From Chitinophagaceae bacterium (GTDB lineage: Bacteria > Bacteroidota > Bacteroidia > Chitinophagales > Chitinophagaceae): a stretch of DNA of 64,000 nt. The notes under the pieces were generated by a model. That model was not told the origin of the DNA. It did no database searches and saw only the letters and a program-made list of their open reading frames with translations. Numbering within the stretch: the first letter of the stretch is position 1; the number at the start of each line of letters is the position of its first letter. Below, piece by piece: positions 28,601 through 37,518 of this stretch. The translations under genes and the position numbers were made by a program. The stretch is from contig JADKAZ010000001.1 in the NCBI GenBank assembly GCA_016719015.1, positions 682,001 through 746,000 on the forward strand. Reading direction: 5' to 3'.

Positions 28601-29522
28601 TTCTTTTCTAACCACACAAAAATTCCAAACCGACTATATTACTATCCAATCCGGGGCTATCCGGTTGGGCCCGGTGGATTTAGAAACGTTTGTCAAAAAC
28701 AAATCGCTTTATGTAAAAAGGGCAGCTATTGATAAATTAATATTTACAGATTATAAAGACAAACAGCTGCCGATGAACCCCGGAATCATTAAACCCCTGG
28801 CAGTAAAAATGCTAAAAAAAGTTCCGTACAAAATTGCTGTTGACACGGTGCTGGTAACCGACGCAAATGTTATTTATACGGAGGTAAGCGAAAAAACAAA
28901 ACTAGCAGGTACTATACCCCTCACCCGGATGAACGTAAAATTAACTGCGGTAAAAAATTTCAATATTAAACCAACTGACAGCCTGGGTATAGTAGCAACG
29001 GGCTACCTGATGGATACTGCCTGGGTACGTTTACGGGTAAAAGAATCTTACACAGACACACTTGGTAGTTTTCTGATGACGATGGTGGTGAAACCATTTG
29101 ACCTCAGAATTTTAAATCCAGTTCTGATTCCACTGGCTTCCGCAAAAGTAGAATCAGGCTTTTTAGATACCATAAGTATGCGGGCCATCGGAAGAGAGTA
29201 TCTTTCATGGGGTGAAATGCAAATGTTCTATCATGACTTAAAAATCCGGATATTGAAAAATGGTGATGAAAAGAAAAAAGGAATTTTAAATGGCCTGATA
29301 AATTTTCTTGCCAATAGCTTCGTTATAAAAAATAAAAACACTTCCCGTACAGGTAATATTTTCTTTATAAGACAAAGAGACAAATCAGCGATTAATTACC
29401 TGATCAAAATCGCCATGAGCGGCATGGCCAGTAGTGTAGGAGCCAAGAATAATAAAAAAATGTTGCGCCGGTATAAAAATGAACTGAAAGAACGCAACCT
29501 GCCTCCGATTGATTTCGAATAA
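25671..29522 (+). CDS. Very large AsmA-like envelope protein
   Basis: 1283 residues. A single membrane helix (about 13-32) near the N-terminus is followed by a long periplasmic part made of repeated amphipathic beta strands (patterns such as LQVKAFLPLVLKKEVLIDSLTLLHPTI and ALDAIQMTKPVINLSI). This is typical of AsmA/TamB-like bridge proteins that carry lipids between membranes or support outer-membrane assembly. Translation starts at a TTG (25671); the next Met is inside the helix. The C-terminal region (YLSWGEMQMFYHDLKIRIL) resembles the end of the AsmA-like C-terminal domain. Orthologue identity is unclear. Confidence 0.75.
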   Translation: MTTKRLGIKILKITGISLAILMLLLVGFHFWFKAHALHLLEDMVSSKSKGKVKLKIEKLRFNYFTRKIDLEKAIFYNTDTVGGSTAYRFSVEKMQLQVKAFLPLVLKKEVLIDSLTLLHPTIEVTRLRAIEKDTTIKKDVSIPEELGKVYSSIQDALKVLHVKRFQIDDGIFTLINKIDPSQLPLTVSNIHFHIDNLQVDTARLTGNENLLFSENVVLRSTNQNIVFPDGRHSLSFSQFRINLKNRVVEFDSCTIAATRGDSASASFKVFFDALLLTNIDFDTLYKTEVIKADSVYCINPKFSLEVDISKKKGIKKPPPKLENIIQQLTGNLQLGFVVVSNADFNIKTVKDGVPSSFTFSNNNFEMQGLSVDQDAPKAIIVRSFAMAIRNYENFIKDSSYSVKFDSVLFKDDRITLSNFLFNKLKNGKILNTFSVPQFNLVGLSWDDLVFDNKLRADQAIMFNPYISYTFTPGSDKKRGKQNIFQSLGVVNEYMDLQQLDIINGDIDLKLKNNLRVKLNDATLSVQSQSLLESKKMAGIKNSLTQLKFEEGTIHAGNMDIELHDIVYQGTSGQFGASSINVKNKDNDLLIDLHDVTVKKLLVDEASGNVDAEGIRWIKADVKINSLVGKKGKPRSSIKLNDVQGSNTSISGLFGGKAVSTILSNVYFTRLENKPGGTLQLDGLDITGKQLQVKGSTIDLTVDEYDITDNNKSTFRRVAYKANNGNLDAGIFIPALTVTPHIQPLLNGDIALDAIQMTKPVINLSITEKNTVSKKKNGGLPKMDISELHMVQPKINFTQVSNKGTLSLNWQGDKNTSNFLHANNLHTNSGTTSVGSIKFYLTDLIFSNPVGRSINTGDGKVSAQINNIKVEQEENLPLQWAANVSTFDVLDFRFDSLGKSKANLLLNSGSLKNLNISSTNILDLQHLVGTNSAFQVSRLTGLYSTTATNFKWSNASFNRSNNIFTLDSFSLIPALSKDSFLTTQKFQTDYITIQSGAIRLGPVDLETFVKNKSLYVKRAAIDKLIFTDYKDKQLPMNPGIIKPLAVKMLKKVPYKIAVDTVLVTDANVIYTEVSEKTKLAGTIPLTRMNVKLTAVKNFNIKPTDSLGIVATGYLMDTAWVRLRVKESYTDTLGSFLMTMVVKPFDLRILNPVLIPLASAKVESGFLDTISMRAIGREYLSWGEMQMFYHDLKIRILKNGDEKKKGILNGLINFLANSFVIKNKNTSRTGNIFFIRQRDKSAINYLIKIAMSGMASSVGAKNNKKMLRRYKNELKERNLPPIDFE

Positions 29523-29632
29523 CAGCTGGTCCTTGGACTCTCCCTTCTATACATACATTTTTTCATCTGCAAGATGGATACAGGTATTAAAGGATTTATG
29601 TACCTTAAGCATTCATTAATATTGTTGAAAAT

Positions 29633-32572
29633 ATGGTTCCTATCTTTTTCAAGCGGATCACTTTATTCCTGCTCTTAACTACCTCATTACTTACTGTAAA
29701 TGCGCAGTCACAAGAAGATTTCAATACCAGGCTTTCTGATGTGTACACCAATGCTGCCGACAAGAAAAAAGCATTGACTATTGCCAGGGAGTTGTACAAC
29801 ATGGTGGAAAAGAAAAAAGACCTGCAGACATATGCTAATTATTATTTGCTGAAAAATATTTTTGAAAACCAGGCTGAAGATAAAATATTGGCTAAAGCCT
29901 GTGATGAAAAAGCCACCAAAGCCATGAATGCAATGGTTGGCTTAGCTACCACCAACACTGCAGACACAACAAACAATCCTTTTAATCAATGGTACTATGT
30001 TCTTTACCCGGGCTTGTTTACCAATAAAGATCCTGAAAATGCAACTAAGGCATTAAACTTCATTAATAAGAATCCGTCGTTTAAAACTTTTGACAGCTAT
30101 TACTATATTGCTTTTTCATTTGAAAGAAAGGGTGATTTTTTAAAAGCAAAAGAAAATTATGAAAAAGCCATTGCGCTGGAAGGAAATGATAAAGATGCTT
30201 ACCGGACCTATCTATATTATGTAAATTTTTTATCAAAATCAGGCGATTACCTGAAAGCGGAGGAGTATATGCAAAAGATGGAACTGCTCTCGCAAACCGG
30301 CAACGAGATGTTCCGGAACTCTTATAAAGCAGAGCTGATGGGCGCCAAAGTAGTTTACTATTTAAATATCGGCGACTACCAGGCATACGTTGATGCTTCA
30401 TTAAAAAATTTTGAATATAGTGCAGCACTATGGAGAAAAAACAATTCCAATCCCTGCGATCCCTACCCTGCTTATCCCTTACTGACTGCCGGCTTTGGTA
30501 AAGAAATGATGAGAGATTATTCCAGTGCTGAAAAATTGTATAAAAGCCGTGATTCTGCCAATTATATCTGGGTCACTTGTCATAACCAAACATATCCTAA
30601 CAGTAAATATAATCCACTTTCAGTTTACCCGGTGTTGATGGCAAAAAGAGGAAAACAAAAATTACTTCCCAAGCCGTTATCCTTTTACATCCGGGAGACG
30701 GAAGAACATTATAACAGCTACAAACAGTACGCAGATATCAGTGTGAATTATATGTTAGCCTCTCAACTTGGATTTTTAGGAAGTCCGAAGTATACAGAAT
30801 TATTTAAACCCTTGCTGGAGCAAGTTAAAAACTACCGGAATTTCAGGGAATCAACACAACCCCTTTCAGATTTTGCCTATTTCTCAATGAGGGACCGCAA
30901 CTTCGAAGAAACAAGAAAAGTATACCACGATTTATTTACCATCAATGCCGACTGGATAAACGACATCATCTTTACGTTTGGCGAAAAGGCATTTGTAACA
31001 TACTATAATTCAAAATTAAAAGACGGGTATGAAAATTATCACAGTTTTGTAAAGCTGGCAAAGGAAAAGCAGCTTCCCCTCTATCCCGAATTGGCCCGCC
31101 AGGCTTATAATAATCTTCTTTTCACCAAATCAATATCACTGAAAGGAACTGAAAAAAGAAAAGAAGCTTTTCTGAATGGAAACGACCCATCCATTAGTAA
31201 ACTATATGAACAGTGGATTGATAAAAAGCAGCTACTGCTACGTCAATATATGAAGGCCAGTGAACCTGCTGGTGTTGATACTCTTAATAACACAAACCAG
31301 GATGAGTTAAAAAAAATGCAAGCGGAAGTAAATCACCTGGAAAATGAACTGACAACAAAAGCAAAAGATTTTAAAAAATACCTGAAGCTTACACCCCCCG
31401 ACTGGAAAACAGTAAGGGACCAGTTAAAAGAGGGCGAAGCCGCTATTGAGATGATCCGTTTTCAATGGCGGGATCAATTATATTATTCTGATACCAATTA
31501 CTATGCGGCATATATCATAACTAAAAACAGTGAACAGCCTGAAATAATCTATCTGCCGGATGCCGCCGCTGATTTAGAAAATAAGTATTATAAAAATTAT
31601 AAGAATAATATAAAACTAAAACTGGATGATAAAGATTCTTACAACCGCTTCTGGAAACCCATCAAAGACCAATTAAAAGGAGTCAATAAAGTTTATTTTT
31701 CTCCGGATGGCATCTATCATCTTGTCAATATTTCATCACTGAAAAACCAGGAAAGCGGTCTATTCTTGCTGGATGAAATAGATATTCAATATACTACCTC
31801 CAGCATTGATGTAAGTAACAGGACGCCGGATAAGGATATCCGGACAGCTGTACTGTTTGGACGACCTTCTTATAAAACAGGCACAATTAGTACTGTTCCC
31901 GTTGCGGATGAAAGGACAAGATCGCTGGTAAGAGATTTCAAAAACAATAATATTGCAGACCTGCCCGGAACGGAAGAAGAAATTTTAATGATTAAAAAAG
32001 AAATGGAACTTGGTAAGGTTGGTGTGGCATATTATTTAAAGGAACAGGCTACAGAGGATAAGGTTTACCAACTGCACAGCCCAGGTATCCTGCATATAGC
32101 CACACATGGATTTTGGTCACCGGCTGGTTCTTCTGCAACTGATGGTTACCGTACATTTAATGCAATGGTTAATTCAGGATTACTGCTCAGCGGGGTGGTA
32201 AACTATTACAGTTCTGCAGTGTATCCAAATACATATGATGGAATACTCACAGCGTATGAAGCACAAAATCTTGATTTGAAAAATACTTCGCTGGTTATCC
32301 TTTCGGCCTGCGAAACAAGCCTGGGCTACCTGGATGCGGGGGAAGGTGTGTATGGATTACAACGGGCCTTCCGTTCAGCAGGAGCCGCCAGCATCATGAC
32401 AAGTCTTTGGAAAGTAGATGATTTGGCAACAAGAGACTTTATGATTTATTTCTATCAACAATACCTGAAAACAAAAAATAAAAATGTTTCATTTATTGCT
32501 GCGCAAAAAGCAATGAAGGATAAATATAAGTATCCCTACTTCTGGGGAGCATTTGTTATGACAGGAAATTAG
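29633..32572 (+). CDS. Exported TPR-CHAT domain protein (caspase-like)
   Basis: 979 residues: signal peptide ending VNAQ (about 25), an alpha-helical region with tetratricopeptide-like repeats (about 30-530, for example FERKGDFLKAKENYEKAIALEGN), a coiled segment near 555-580 and a C-terminal CHAT domain (about 680-979). The CHAT caspase-like dyad is present: His825 in LHIATHGFW and Cys893 in LSACETSLG. The LPGTEEEI motif precedes it. The C-terminus GAFVMTGN is typical. A protease role in the periplasm is inferred; no substrate candidate is adjacent, though TPR-CHAT proteins often cleave a neighbour or partner. The gene stands alone between the AsmA-like gene and a convergent kinase gene. Confidence 0.88.
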   Translation: MVPIFFKRITLFLLLTTSLLTVNAQSQEDFNTRLSDVYTNAADKKKALTIARELYNMVEKKKDLQTYANYYLLKNIFENQAEDKILAKACDEKATKAMNAMVGLATTNTADTTNNPFNQWYYVLYPGLFTNKDPENATKALNFINKNPSFKTFDSYYYIAFSFERKGDFLKAKENYEKAIALEGNDKDAYRTYLYYVNFLSKSGDYLKAEEYMQKMELLSQTGNEMFRNSYKAELMGAKVVYYLNIGDYQAYVDASLKNFEYSAALWRKNNSNPCDPYPAYPLLTAGFGKEMMRDYSSAEKLYKSRDSANYIWVTCHNQTYPNSKYNPLSVYPVLMAKRGKQKLLPKPLSFYIRETEEHYNSYKQYADISVNYMLASQLGFLGSPKYTELFKPLLEQVKNYRNFRESTQPLSDFAYFSMRDRNFEETRKVYHDLFTINADWINDIIFTFGEKAFVTYYNSKLKDGYENYHSFVKLAKEKQLPLYPELARQAYNNLLFTKSISLKGTEKRKEAFLNGNDPSISKLYEQWIDKKQLLLRQYMKASEPAGVDTLNNTNQDELKKMQAEVNHLENELTTKAKDFKKYLKLTPPDWKTVRDQLKEGEAAIEMIRFQWRDQLYYSDTNYYAAYIITKNSEQPEIIYLPDAAADLENKYYKNYKNNIKLKLDDKDSYNRFWKPIKDQLKGVNKVYFSPDGIYHLVNISSLKNQESGLFLLDEIDIQYTTSSIDVSNRTPDKDIRTAVLFGRPSYKTGTISTVPVADERTRSLVRDFKNNNIADLPGTEEEILMIKKEMELGKVGVAYYLKEQATEDKVYQLHSPGILHIATHGFWSPAGSSATDGYRTFNAMVNSGLLLSGVVNYYSSAVYPNTYDGILTAYEAQNLDLKNTSLVILSACETSLGYLDAGEGVYGLQRAFRSAGAASIMTSLWKVDDLATRDFMIYFYQQYLKTKNKNVSFIAAQKAMKDKYKYPYFWGAFVMTGN

Positions 32573-32579
32573 AAGGCGA

Positions 32580-34439
32580 TTAATGGACCGGGAAACAAAT
32601 CTCCAGGGTGCAGCCATTACCGGGAGAAGAAACTACATTCACCTTACCATTATATACATCAGCACGGCTGATAATATTGATAAAACCAATGCCATTTGTA
32701 CTCGTATCAGATGGATCAAAACCTACACCATCATCGCTGATAACCATACGAAGCATATTATTCGCCTCATTAATCATTATCTGGACCGACCGGGCTTCTG
32801 CATATTTAATTATATTATTTGTTTGTTCCTGGATAACCCGGAACAGCATTAATTTCTGATCATCTGACAATTTATCTTCCACTCTTTCATTAAATATAAA
32901 TTGCACATCCAATGCTGAAAGTAGCTTCATGTTATTCACAATATCATTTACACTTTCCCTTAACCCAATCGTTTTTACATTAGAAGTACTAAGTGATTTA
33001 GACAATTTCCTTATTTCCTGCAAAGCCAGCAATTGGTATTCAATCGCTTTATCCAGTAATTCATTGCTTTGTTCCGGTATCCTCTTTGCCGTGTCCATAA
33101 ACAGTTTGGCACTCATCAGTATCTGGTTCACATTATCATGCAATTCCCGGCTGATATTGGTTTTTTCTTTTTCCTGCGCTGCAATGGTTGCCTGGGTAAT
33201 GGCTTTATGACGCTGCACCTGTTCATCAGACAATTGCTTCTCCAATTTCTTTTGCTCCGTTAAATCCCTGATCGCTCCAAGCATCCTTACTGGTTTTCCA
33301 CTTTTGTACAAGACAATACCTGAATCATGAAGAAATTTATAACTTCCATCTGCACACTCAAACCGGTATTCATCTTCCCATCTTTCCACTCCACTATCCA
33401 CAGCACCGTTTAATTTATTTTTTACTCTCTCCCTGTCATCAGGATGCACTTTATTAAACCACCAATCCAGTGTAGAATCAATTTGTTCTGATGCATAGCC
33501 GGAGAAACGTCGGAAAGCACCGCTCCGGTAAATCTTTCGGGTGCCAAGGTCAATATCCCAAATAGCATCAGAAGTTACTTTAGAAATATGATAAAACCGT
33601 TCGTTGCTTCTCCTTAGTTCCTCTTCCGTTTTTTTTGATTCCGTAATGTCTGTATACGAAACAACAACCGCATATGGTTCAAATTCACCTGGGCGTATCA
33701 AGGCCTCTGAATTTACCGATACCCAAACAACAGAATCCATTCGCAATTGAATACCCATTACAACATTACGTTGCGGGAAGCCCGTTTGTAAACTCACCAC
33801 CGCCGGAAATTCCGTCAATGGAAAAACAGAGCCATCGGCCTTGATAGCTTTCCATGTAGAACTGGCGACCTGTTTTCCTACAGCTTCTTCTTCCGTAAGA
33901 CCAAATATGTCAGCACCTCTTTTATTACAGGCCTCAATTTTCCCATCAGCATCTATCAGCATCACCCCCTGTGGCAGTGTATTCATCAATATGCTGTACT
34001 TTTTCTGTTCTGTTTCCAGTTCTTTTTCCTTATGCTTTACATCTGTTACATTATGGCTGACTATCATTACAGCCACCGGCCTGGCTGCTTCGTCGATGAT
34101 ATAGGTAGCTGTTGTTTGAAAAAAGATTAATTGCCCATCATACCGCCGGAAGATAACCTCACCTGCCCAGCTACCATTTTTTGAAAGCTCATGGCGAAGT
34201 TCATCCACACTACCGCTTATAAAATCAATGTCGATAATATCGAAAAGGTTTTTGCCCATTGCACCCGGCTTTCCATATACTTGCTCGGCATAGGCGTTCC
34301 AGCCTGTAATTGCAAAATGGAGGTCTGTTTGTAATACAGCATCATATAATGAATGAGCATCCGTATTAGTAAAAGGAGCTTTGTGTATGACAGACAAATG
34401 GTCTGTCCCTTCAGAACGGACAACGTTCAGTTTACTCAT
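32580..34439 (-). CDS. PAS-domain sensor histidine kinase (HisKA_3 type)
   Basis: 619 residues without membrane helices, so a cytoplasmic sensor. Three PAS domains are visible (about 28-140, 148-270 and 280-405; the last has the PAS_3 feature FNKVHPDDRERV). A HisKA_3 dimerisation domain follows, with the phospho-acceptor His434 in ISRELHDNVNQIL, and then an HATPase domain (VIQEQTNNIIKYAEA, then DDGVGFD). Kinases of this type pair with LuxR/NarL-type regulators, but no response regulator gene is adjacent. The gene is divergent from the FadN-like gene, and a strong dyad lies 31 nt upstream of its start. Confidence 0.92.
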   Translation of the reverse strand: MSKLNVVRSEGTDHLSVIHKAPFTNTDAHSLYDAVLQTDLHFAITGWNAYAEQVYGKPGAMGKNLFDIIDIDFISGSVDELRHELSKNGSWAGEVIFRRYDGQLIFFQTTATYIIDEAARPVAVMIVSHNVTDVKHKEKELETEQKKYSILMNTLPQGVMLIDADGKIEACNKRGADIFGLTEEEAVGKQVASSTWKAIKADGSVFPLTEFPAVVSLQTGFPQRNVVMGIQLRMDSVVWVSVNSEALIRPGEFEPYAVVVSYTDITESKKTEEELRRSNERFYHISKVTSDAIWDIDLGTRKIYRSGAFRRFSGYASEQIDSTLDWWFNKVHPDDRERVKNKLNGAVDSGVERWEDEYRFECADGSYKFLHDSGIVLYKSGKPVRMLGAIRDLTEQKKLEKQLSDEQVQRHKAITQATIAAQEKEKTNISRELHDNVNQILMSAKLFMDTAKRIPEQSNELLDKAIEYQLLALQEIRKLSKSLSTSNVKTIGLRESVNDIVNNMKLLSALDVQFIFNERVEDKLSDDQKLMLFRVIQEQTNNIIKYAEARSVQIMINEANNMLRMVISDDGVGFDPSDTSTNGIGFINIISRADVYNGKVNVVSSPGNGCTLEICFPVH

Positions 34440-34469
34440 AGATATTGGTTAACAGTTGGTATAAACGCT

Positions 34470-34516
34470 GTTTTGCACAGGAGATTGTGTAAAACGCATT
34501 ATAAAGTAGCGTTTTT
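34470..34516. promoter_or_regulatory. Overlapping dyads between the kinase and FadN-like genes
   Basis: GTTTTGCACA (34470-34479) and TGTGTAAAAC (34486-34495) form a 10-bp dyad with one mismatch and a 6-nt centre. AAAACGC (34491-34497) and GCGTTTT (34509-34515) form a second, perfect 7-bp dyad that shares AAAAC with the first. The dyads sit in a 272-nt divergent gap, 31 nt upstream of the kinase ATG. Operator function is inference; the rest of the gap shows no clear element. Confidence 0.45.
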
Positions 34517-34711
34517 ACCGTGAGACTTCAGCGTAAAATTGCTCTTATTTTCGTTTAATGAGTAAATAAACCTGCCCAACAAATGGGATTTTACTATTTA
34601 CAGCATTTATCTCTTTCCCAAAAACTCTTATCTTCGATTTCCAAATAGTTGCATAACTAACTAATTTTAGTCCTTCCAACCTCCCCGCAAGGGTAGGCTT
34701 AAAATGACAAT

Positions 34712-37093
34712 ATGAAACGTACAATTAAAAAAGTAGCTGTCTTAGGCAGCGGCGTTATGGGTTCAAGAATTGCCTGCCACTTTGCAGGTATCGGTTTACA
34801 GGTTTTGTTGCTGGATATTGTTGCCCCCCAGCCCCCTGAAGGGGGAGCAAAAGCTCCTGACAGGAATAAGATTGTTAATGATGCACTAACTGCTGCTATC
34901 AAGTCAAACCCATCGCCGGTCTACACAAAAGATGTTATAAAAAAAATAACTACTGGCAACTTTGAGGATAATATGAAAGACATTGCCGGTTGCGACTGGG
35001 TGATTGAAGTAGTGGTGGAAAGATTAGACATTAAACAAAAAGTATTTGAACAGGTAGAAAAATACCGTAAGCCTGGCACACTGATTACTTCTAATACGTC
35101 CGGCATTCCTATTCATATGATGGCCGAAGGCAGAAGCGATGATTTTAAAAAACATTTCTGCGGTACTCACTTTTTTAATCCCCCGCGGTATTTACGGTTG
35201 TTAGAAATTATACCAACTCCACATACCGATCCGGAGGTTGTTGATTTCCTGATGAACTATGGTGATTTGTACCTGGGTAAAACAACGGTGCTATGCAAAG
35301 ACACTCCTGCGTTTATAGCCAACCGTGTAGGTGTATTTGGTATGATGGCCATTATGAATGTAAAAGAGAAATTGAAACTTAGTATTGATGAAATAGATGC
35401 ACTGACAGGGCCGATCATTGGCCGGCCAAAATCTGCCACCTTCCGTACGGGTGACGTAGTAGGTCTGGATACATTGGTAAAAGTGGCGAAAGGTGTAGCT
35501 GATAATTGTCCGTATGATGAAGCAAGAGACCAATTTAATATTCCGGTTTGGTTAGATAAAATGATTGCTAATAACTGGCTGGGTGATAAAACAGGGCAAG
35601 GATTTTTCAAAAAAACTAAAGGTGCCGGCGGCGAAAAAGAAATATTGACGCTGAACCTTGATACCATGGAATATGGTCCAAGAGTAAAACCAAAGTTCGC
35701 CACACTGGAAGCGGCCAAACCGGTTGACGATTTATATACCCGATTAAAAATGCTGGTTGCAGGGCAGGACAAAGCTGGTGAATTCTATCGCTTATTCCAT
35801 TATGGTTTGTTCTCCTATATCTCTCACCGCATTCCTGAAATAAGTGATGAATTATATCGTGTTGATGATGGTATGATGGCAGGTTTTGGCTGGGAGATTG
35901 GTGCATTTGAAAGTTGGGATGTGCTCGGCGTTGTTAAAACAACCGAAGCCATGAAAGCGGCTGGGTACAAAGTAGCTCCATGGGTTGATGAAATGATAGC
36001 CGCCGGAAATAAAACATTTTACAAAGTAGAAGGCGGTAAAAAATATTGTTACGATCCGGCAAGTAAATCATACAAAGTACTCCCCGGTGGTGAAGCCTTT
36101 ATTGTAATGAGTAATTACACCGATAAGCAGATCTGGAAAAATGGAAGTTGCAGATTATATGATTTAGGTGATGACGTACTCGGTTTGCAATGGTTCACCA
36201 AAATGGGAAGTATTGGCGGCGATGTACTGGCAGGCATGCAAACAGCCATCGATAAAGCAGAAAAAAGTTATAAAGGATTAGTGATTGCAAACGAAGGCCC
36301 TAATTTTTCTGCCGGTGCCAATGTGGGCATGATATTCATGCTGGCCATTGACCAGGAGTATGATGAACTGGATATGGCCATCCGAATGTTCCAGAACACT
36401 ATGATGAGAGCAAGATACTCTTCGATACCTGTTGTTGTGGCTCCGCATGGATTGGCATTAGGCGGCGCCTGTGAATTAAGCTTGCATGCCGATAAAGTTT
36501 GTCCTGCTGCGGAAACATATACGGGATTAGTTGAACTCGGCGTTGGTTTAATTCCCGGTGGTGGTGGAACTAAAGAATTTGTATTAAGAGCTTCTGATGA
36601 AATGCATGAAGACGAGCCAGAAACAATCACACTAAAAAATCGTTTTCTTTCTATTGCTACCGCAAAAGTTGCCACCTCTGCACAAGAAGGCTTTGGTCTT
36701 GGCATTTATAGAAAAGGGTTAGATGAGATAGTAATGAACCAGGGACGTCGGATTGCAGAAGCAAAAAAAACAGTCATAGAAATTTATGACAGTGGCTATA
36801 CGGCTCCTGTACAACGAAAAGATATCAAAGTACTCGGGCAATCAGCTCTCGGTGCTTTATACTCTGGCATCCATGCCATGCGGACAGCTAACTATGCAAC
36901 AGAACATGATTCTGTTGTTGCTAAAAAATTAGCCTATGTTATGTGCGGCGGCGATTTGAGTGAGCAAACTTTAGTATCCGAACAATATTTACTGGATCTG
37001 GAAAGAGAAGCATTCCTTTCTCTTTGTGGTGAAAAGAAAACTTTGGAAAGAATACAGAGTGTGCTGAAGAGCGGAAGGCCCATTAGGAATTAA
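34712..37093 (+). CDS. 3-hydroxyacyl-CoA dehydrogenase / enoyl-CoA hydratase fusion (FadN-like)
   Basis: Performs two middle steps of fatty acid beta-oxidation in the cytoplasm. In the 793 residues the NAD-binding dehydrogenase comes first (GSGVMG at 12-17, then the GTHFFNPP motif) and the hydratase/isomerase fold last (from about 510: NEGPNFSAGANVGM, then HGLALGGACEL and GVGLIPGGGG). This order matches FadN of Bacillus rather than FadB of enterobacteria. Thiolase and acyl-CoA dehydrogenase genes that often follow are absent. Residues 38-49 (APQPPEGGAKAP) are encoded by a GC-rich hairpin insert right after the first beta-strand region (LLLDIV). A helical loop is normal there, so the insert has replaced or altered it. 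Confidence 0.92.
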   Translation: MKRTIKKVAVLGSGVMGSRIACHFAGIGLQVLLLDIVAPQPPEGGAKAPDRNKIVNDALTAAIKSNPSPVYTKDVIKKITTGNFEDNMKDIAGCDWVIEVVVERLDIKQKVFEQVEKYRKPGTLITSNTSGIPIHMMAEGRSDDFKKHFCGTHFFNPPRYLRLLEIIPTPHTDPEVVDFLMNYGDLYLGKTTVLCKDTPAFIANRVGVFGMMAIMNVKEKLKLSIDEIDALTGPIIGRPKSATFRTGDVVGLDTLVKVAKGVADNCPYDEARDQFNIPVWLDKMIANNWLGDKTGQGFFKKTKGAGGEKEILTLNLDTMEYGPRVKPKFATLEAAKPVDDLYTRLKMLVAGQDKAGEFYRLFHYGLFSYISHRIPEISDELYRVDDGMMAGFGWEIGAFESWDVLGVVKTTEAMKAAGYKVAPWVDEMIAAGNKTFYKVEGGKKYCYDPASKSYKVLPGGEAFIVMSNYTDKQIWKNGSCRLYDLGDDVLGLQWFTKMGSIGGDVLAGMQTAIDKAEKSYKGLVIANEGPNFSAGANVGMIFMLAIDQEYDELDMAIRMFQNTMMRARYSSIPVVVAPHGLALGGACELSLHADKVCPAAETYTGLVELGVGLIPGGGGTKEFVLRASDEMHEDEPETITLKNRFLSIATAKVATSAQEGFGLGIYRKGLDEIVMNQGRRIAEAKKTVIEIYDSGYTAPVQRKDIKVLGQSALGALYSGIHAMRTANYATEHDSVVAKKLAYVMCGGDLSEQTLVSEQYLLDLEREAFLSLCGEKKTLERIQSVLKSGRPIRN
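34823..34860. repeat. In-frame double-hairpin insert in the FadN-like gene
   Basis: CCCCC (34832-34836) pairs with GGGGG (34841-34845) across TGAA, and GGAGC (34844-34848) pairs with GCTCC (34853-34857) across AAAA. Both hairpins are translated. The words CCCCCTGAAGGGGG recur, shorter, at 57634-57660 and 48569-48580. Confidence 0.65.
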
Positions 37094-37126
37094 TGCTATC
37101 TTTAGCAAAACCAAAACCATTTCGCC

Positions 37127-37483
37127 ATGCAAGTTACCGTAGTTGATTTTGCCAAAGACCGTGTTATCTATAATATGACCGGTTGTACAAAAGAAGAATT
37201 AGACAATAAACTGAACTTGTTCTTCACTTCTGAAGGCTACACACTTAAATCTACTGAAGGAGAAACTACCACTTATACAAAAGGGAATCGGGTGCTCCGC
37301 ATTTTATTTGGCGCTTTTGTTAAATACCATAAACAAAGTGTAATAGTGAAAAATGAGGGAGAACTTTTTTCTGTTATGCTGCATAAAGATTCAACTGGCA
37401 TGTCAGGTGGATTGATAGGGATGAACCAGGTAAAAAAAGAATTTGCCCGCCTTTCTGAGGCCTTCAAAGCTTACTTTAAATAA
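37127..37483 (+). CDS. Small protein of unknown function, 118 residues
   Basis: Not recognised. A soluble protein with no signal peptide: strand-rich N-terminal half (MQVTVVDFAKDRVIYNM), a mid segment of moderate hydrophobicity (VLRILFGAFVKYHKQ) and a C-terminal helix (QVKKEFARLSEAFKAYF). It starts 33 nt after the FadN-like gene; a TATCTTTA stretch at 37097-37104 could be a -7 box of its own. Length and composition are typical of small cytoplasmic Bacteroidota proteins. Confidence 0.68.
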   Translation: MQVTVVDFAKDRVIYNMTGCTKEELDNKLNLFFTSEGYTLKSTEGETTTYTKGNRVLRILFGAFVKYHKQSVIVKNEGELFSVMLHKDSTGMSGGLIGMNQVKKEFARLSEAFKAYFK

Positions 37484-37518
37484 CTACTTATATATTATCG
37501 CTACTAAAACGAAGGAGT

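Noticed and set aside
34823..34860. Intrinsic terminator in the FadN-like gene
   Set aside because: The stems lie early in an open, conserved gene and lack a T tract.
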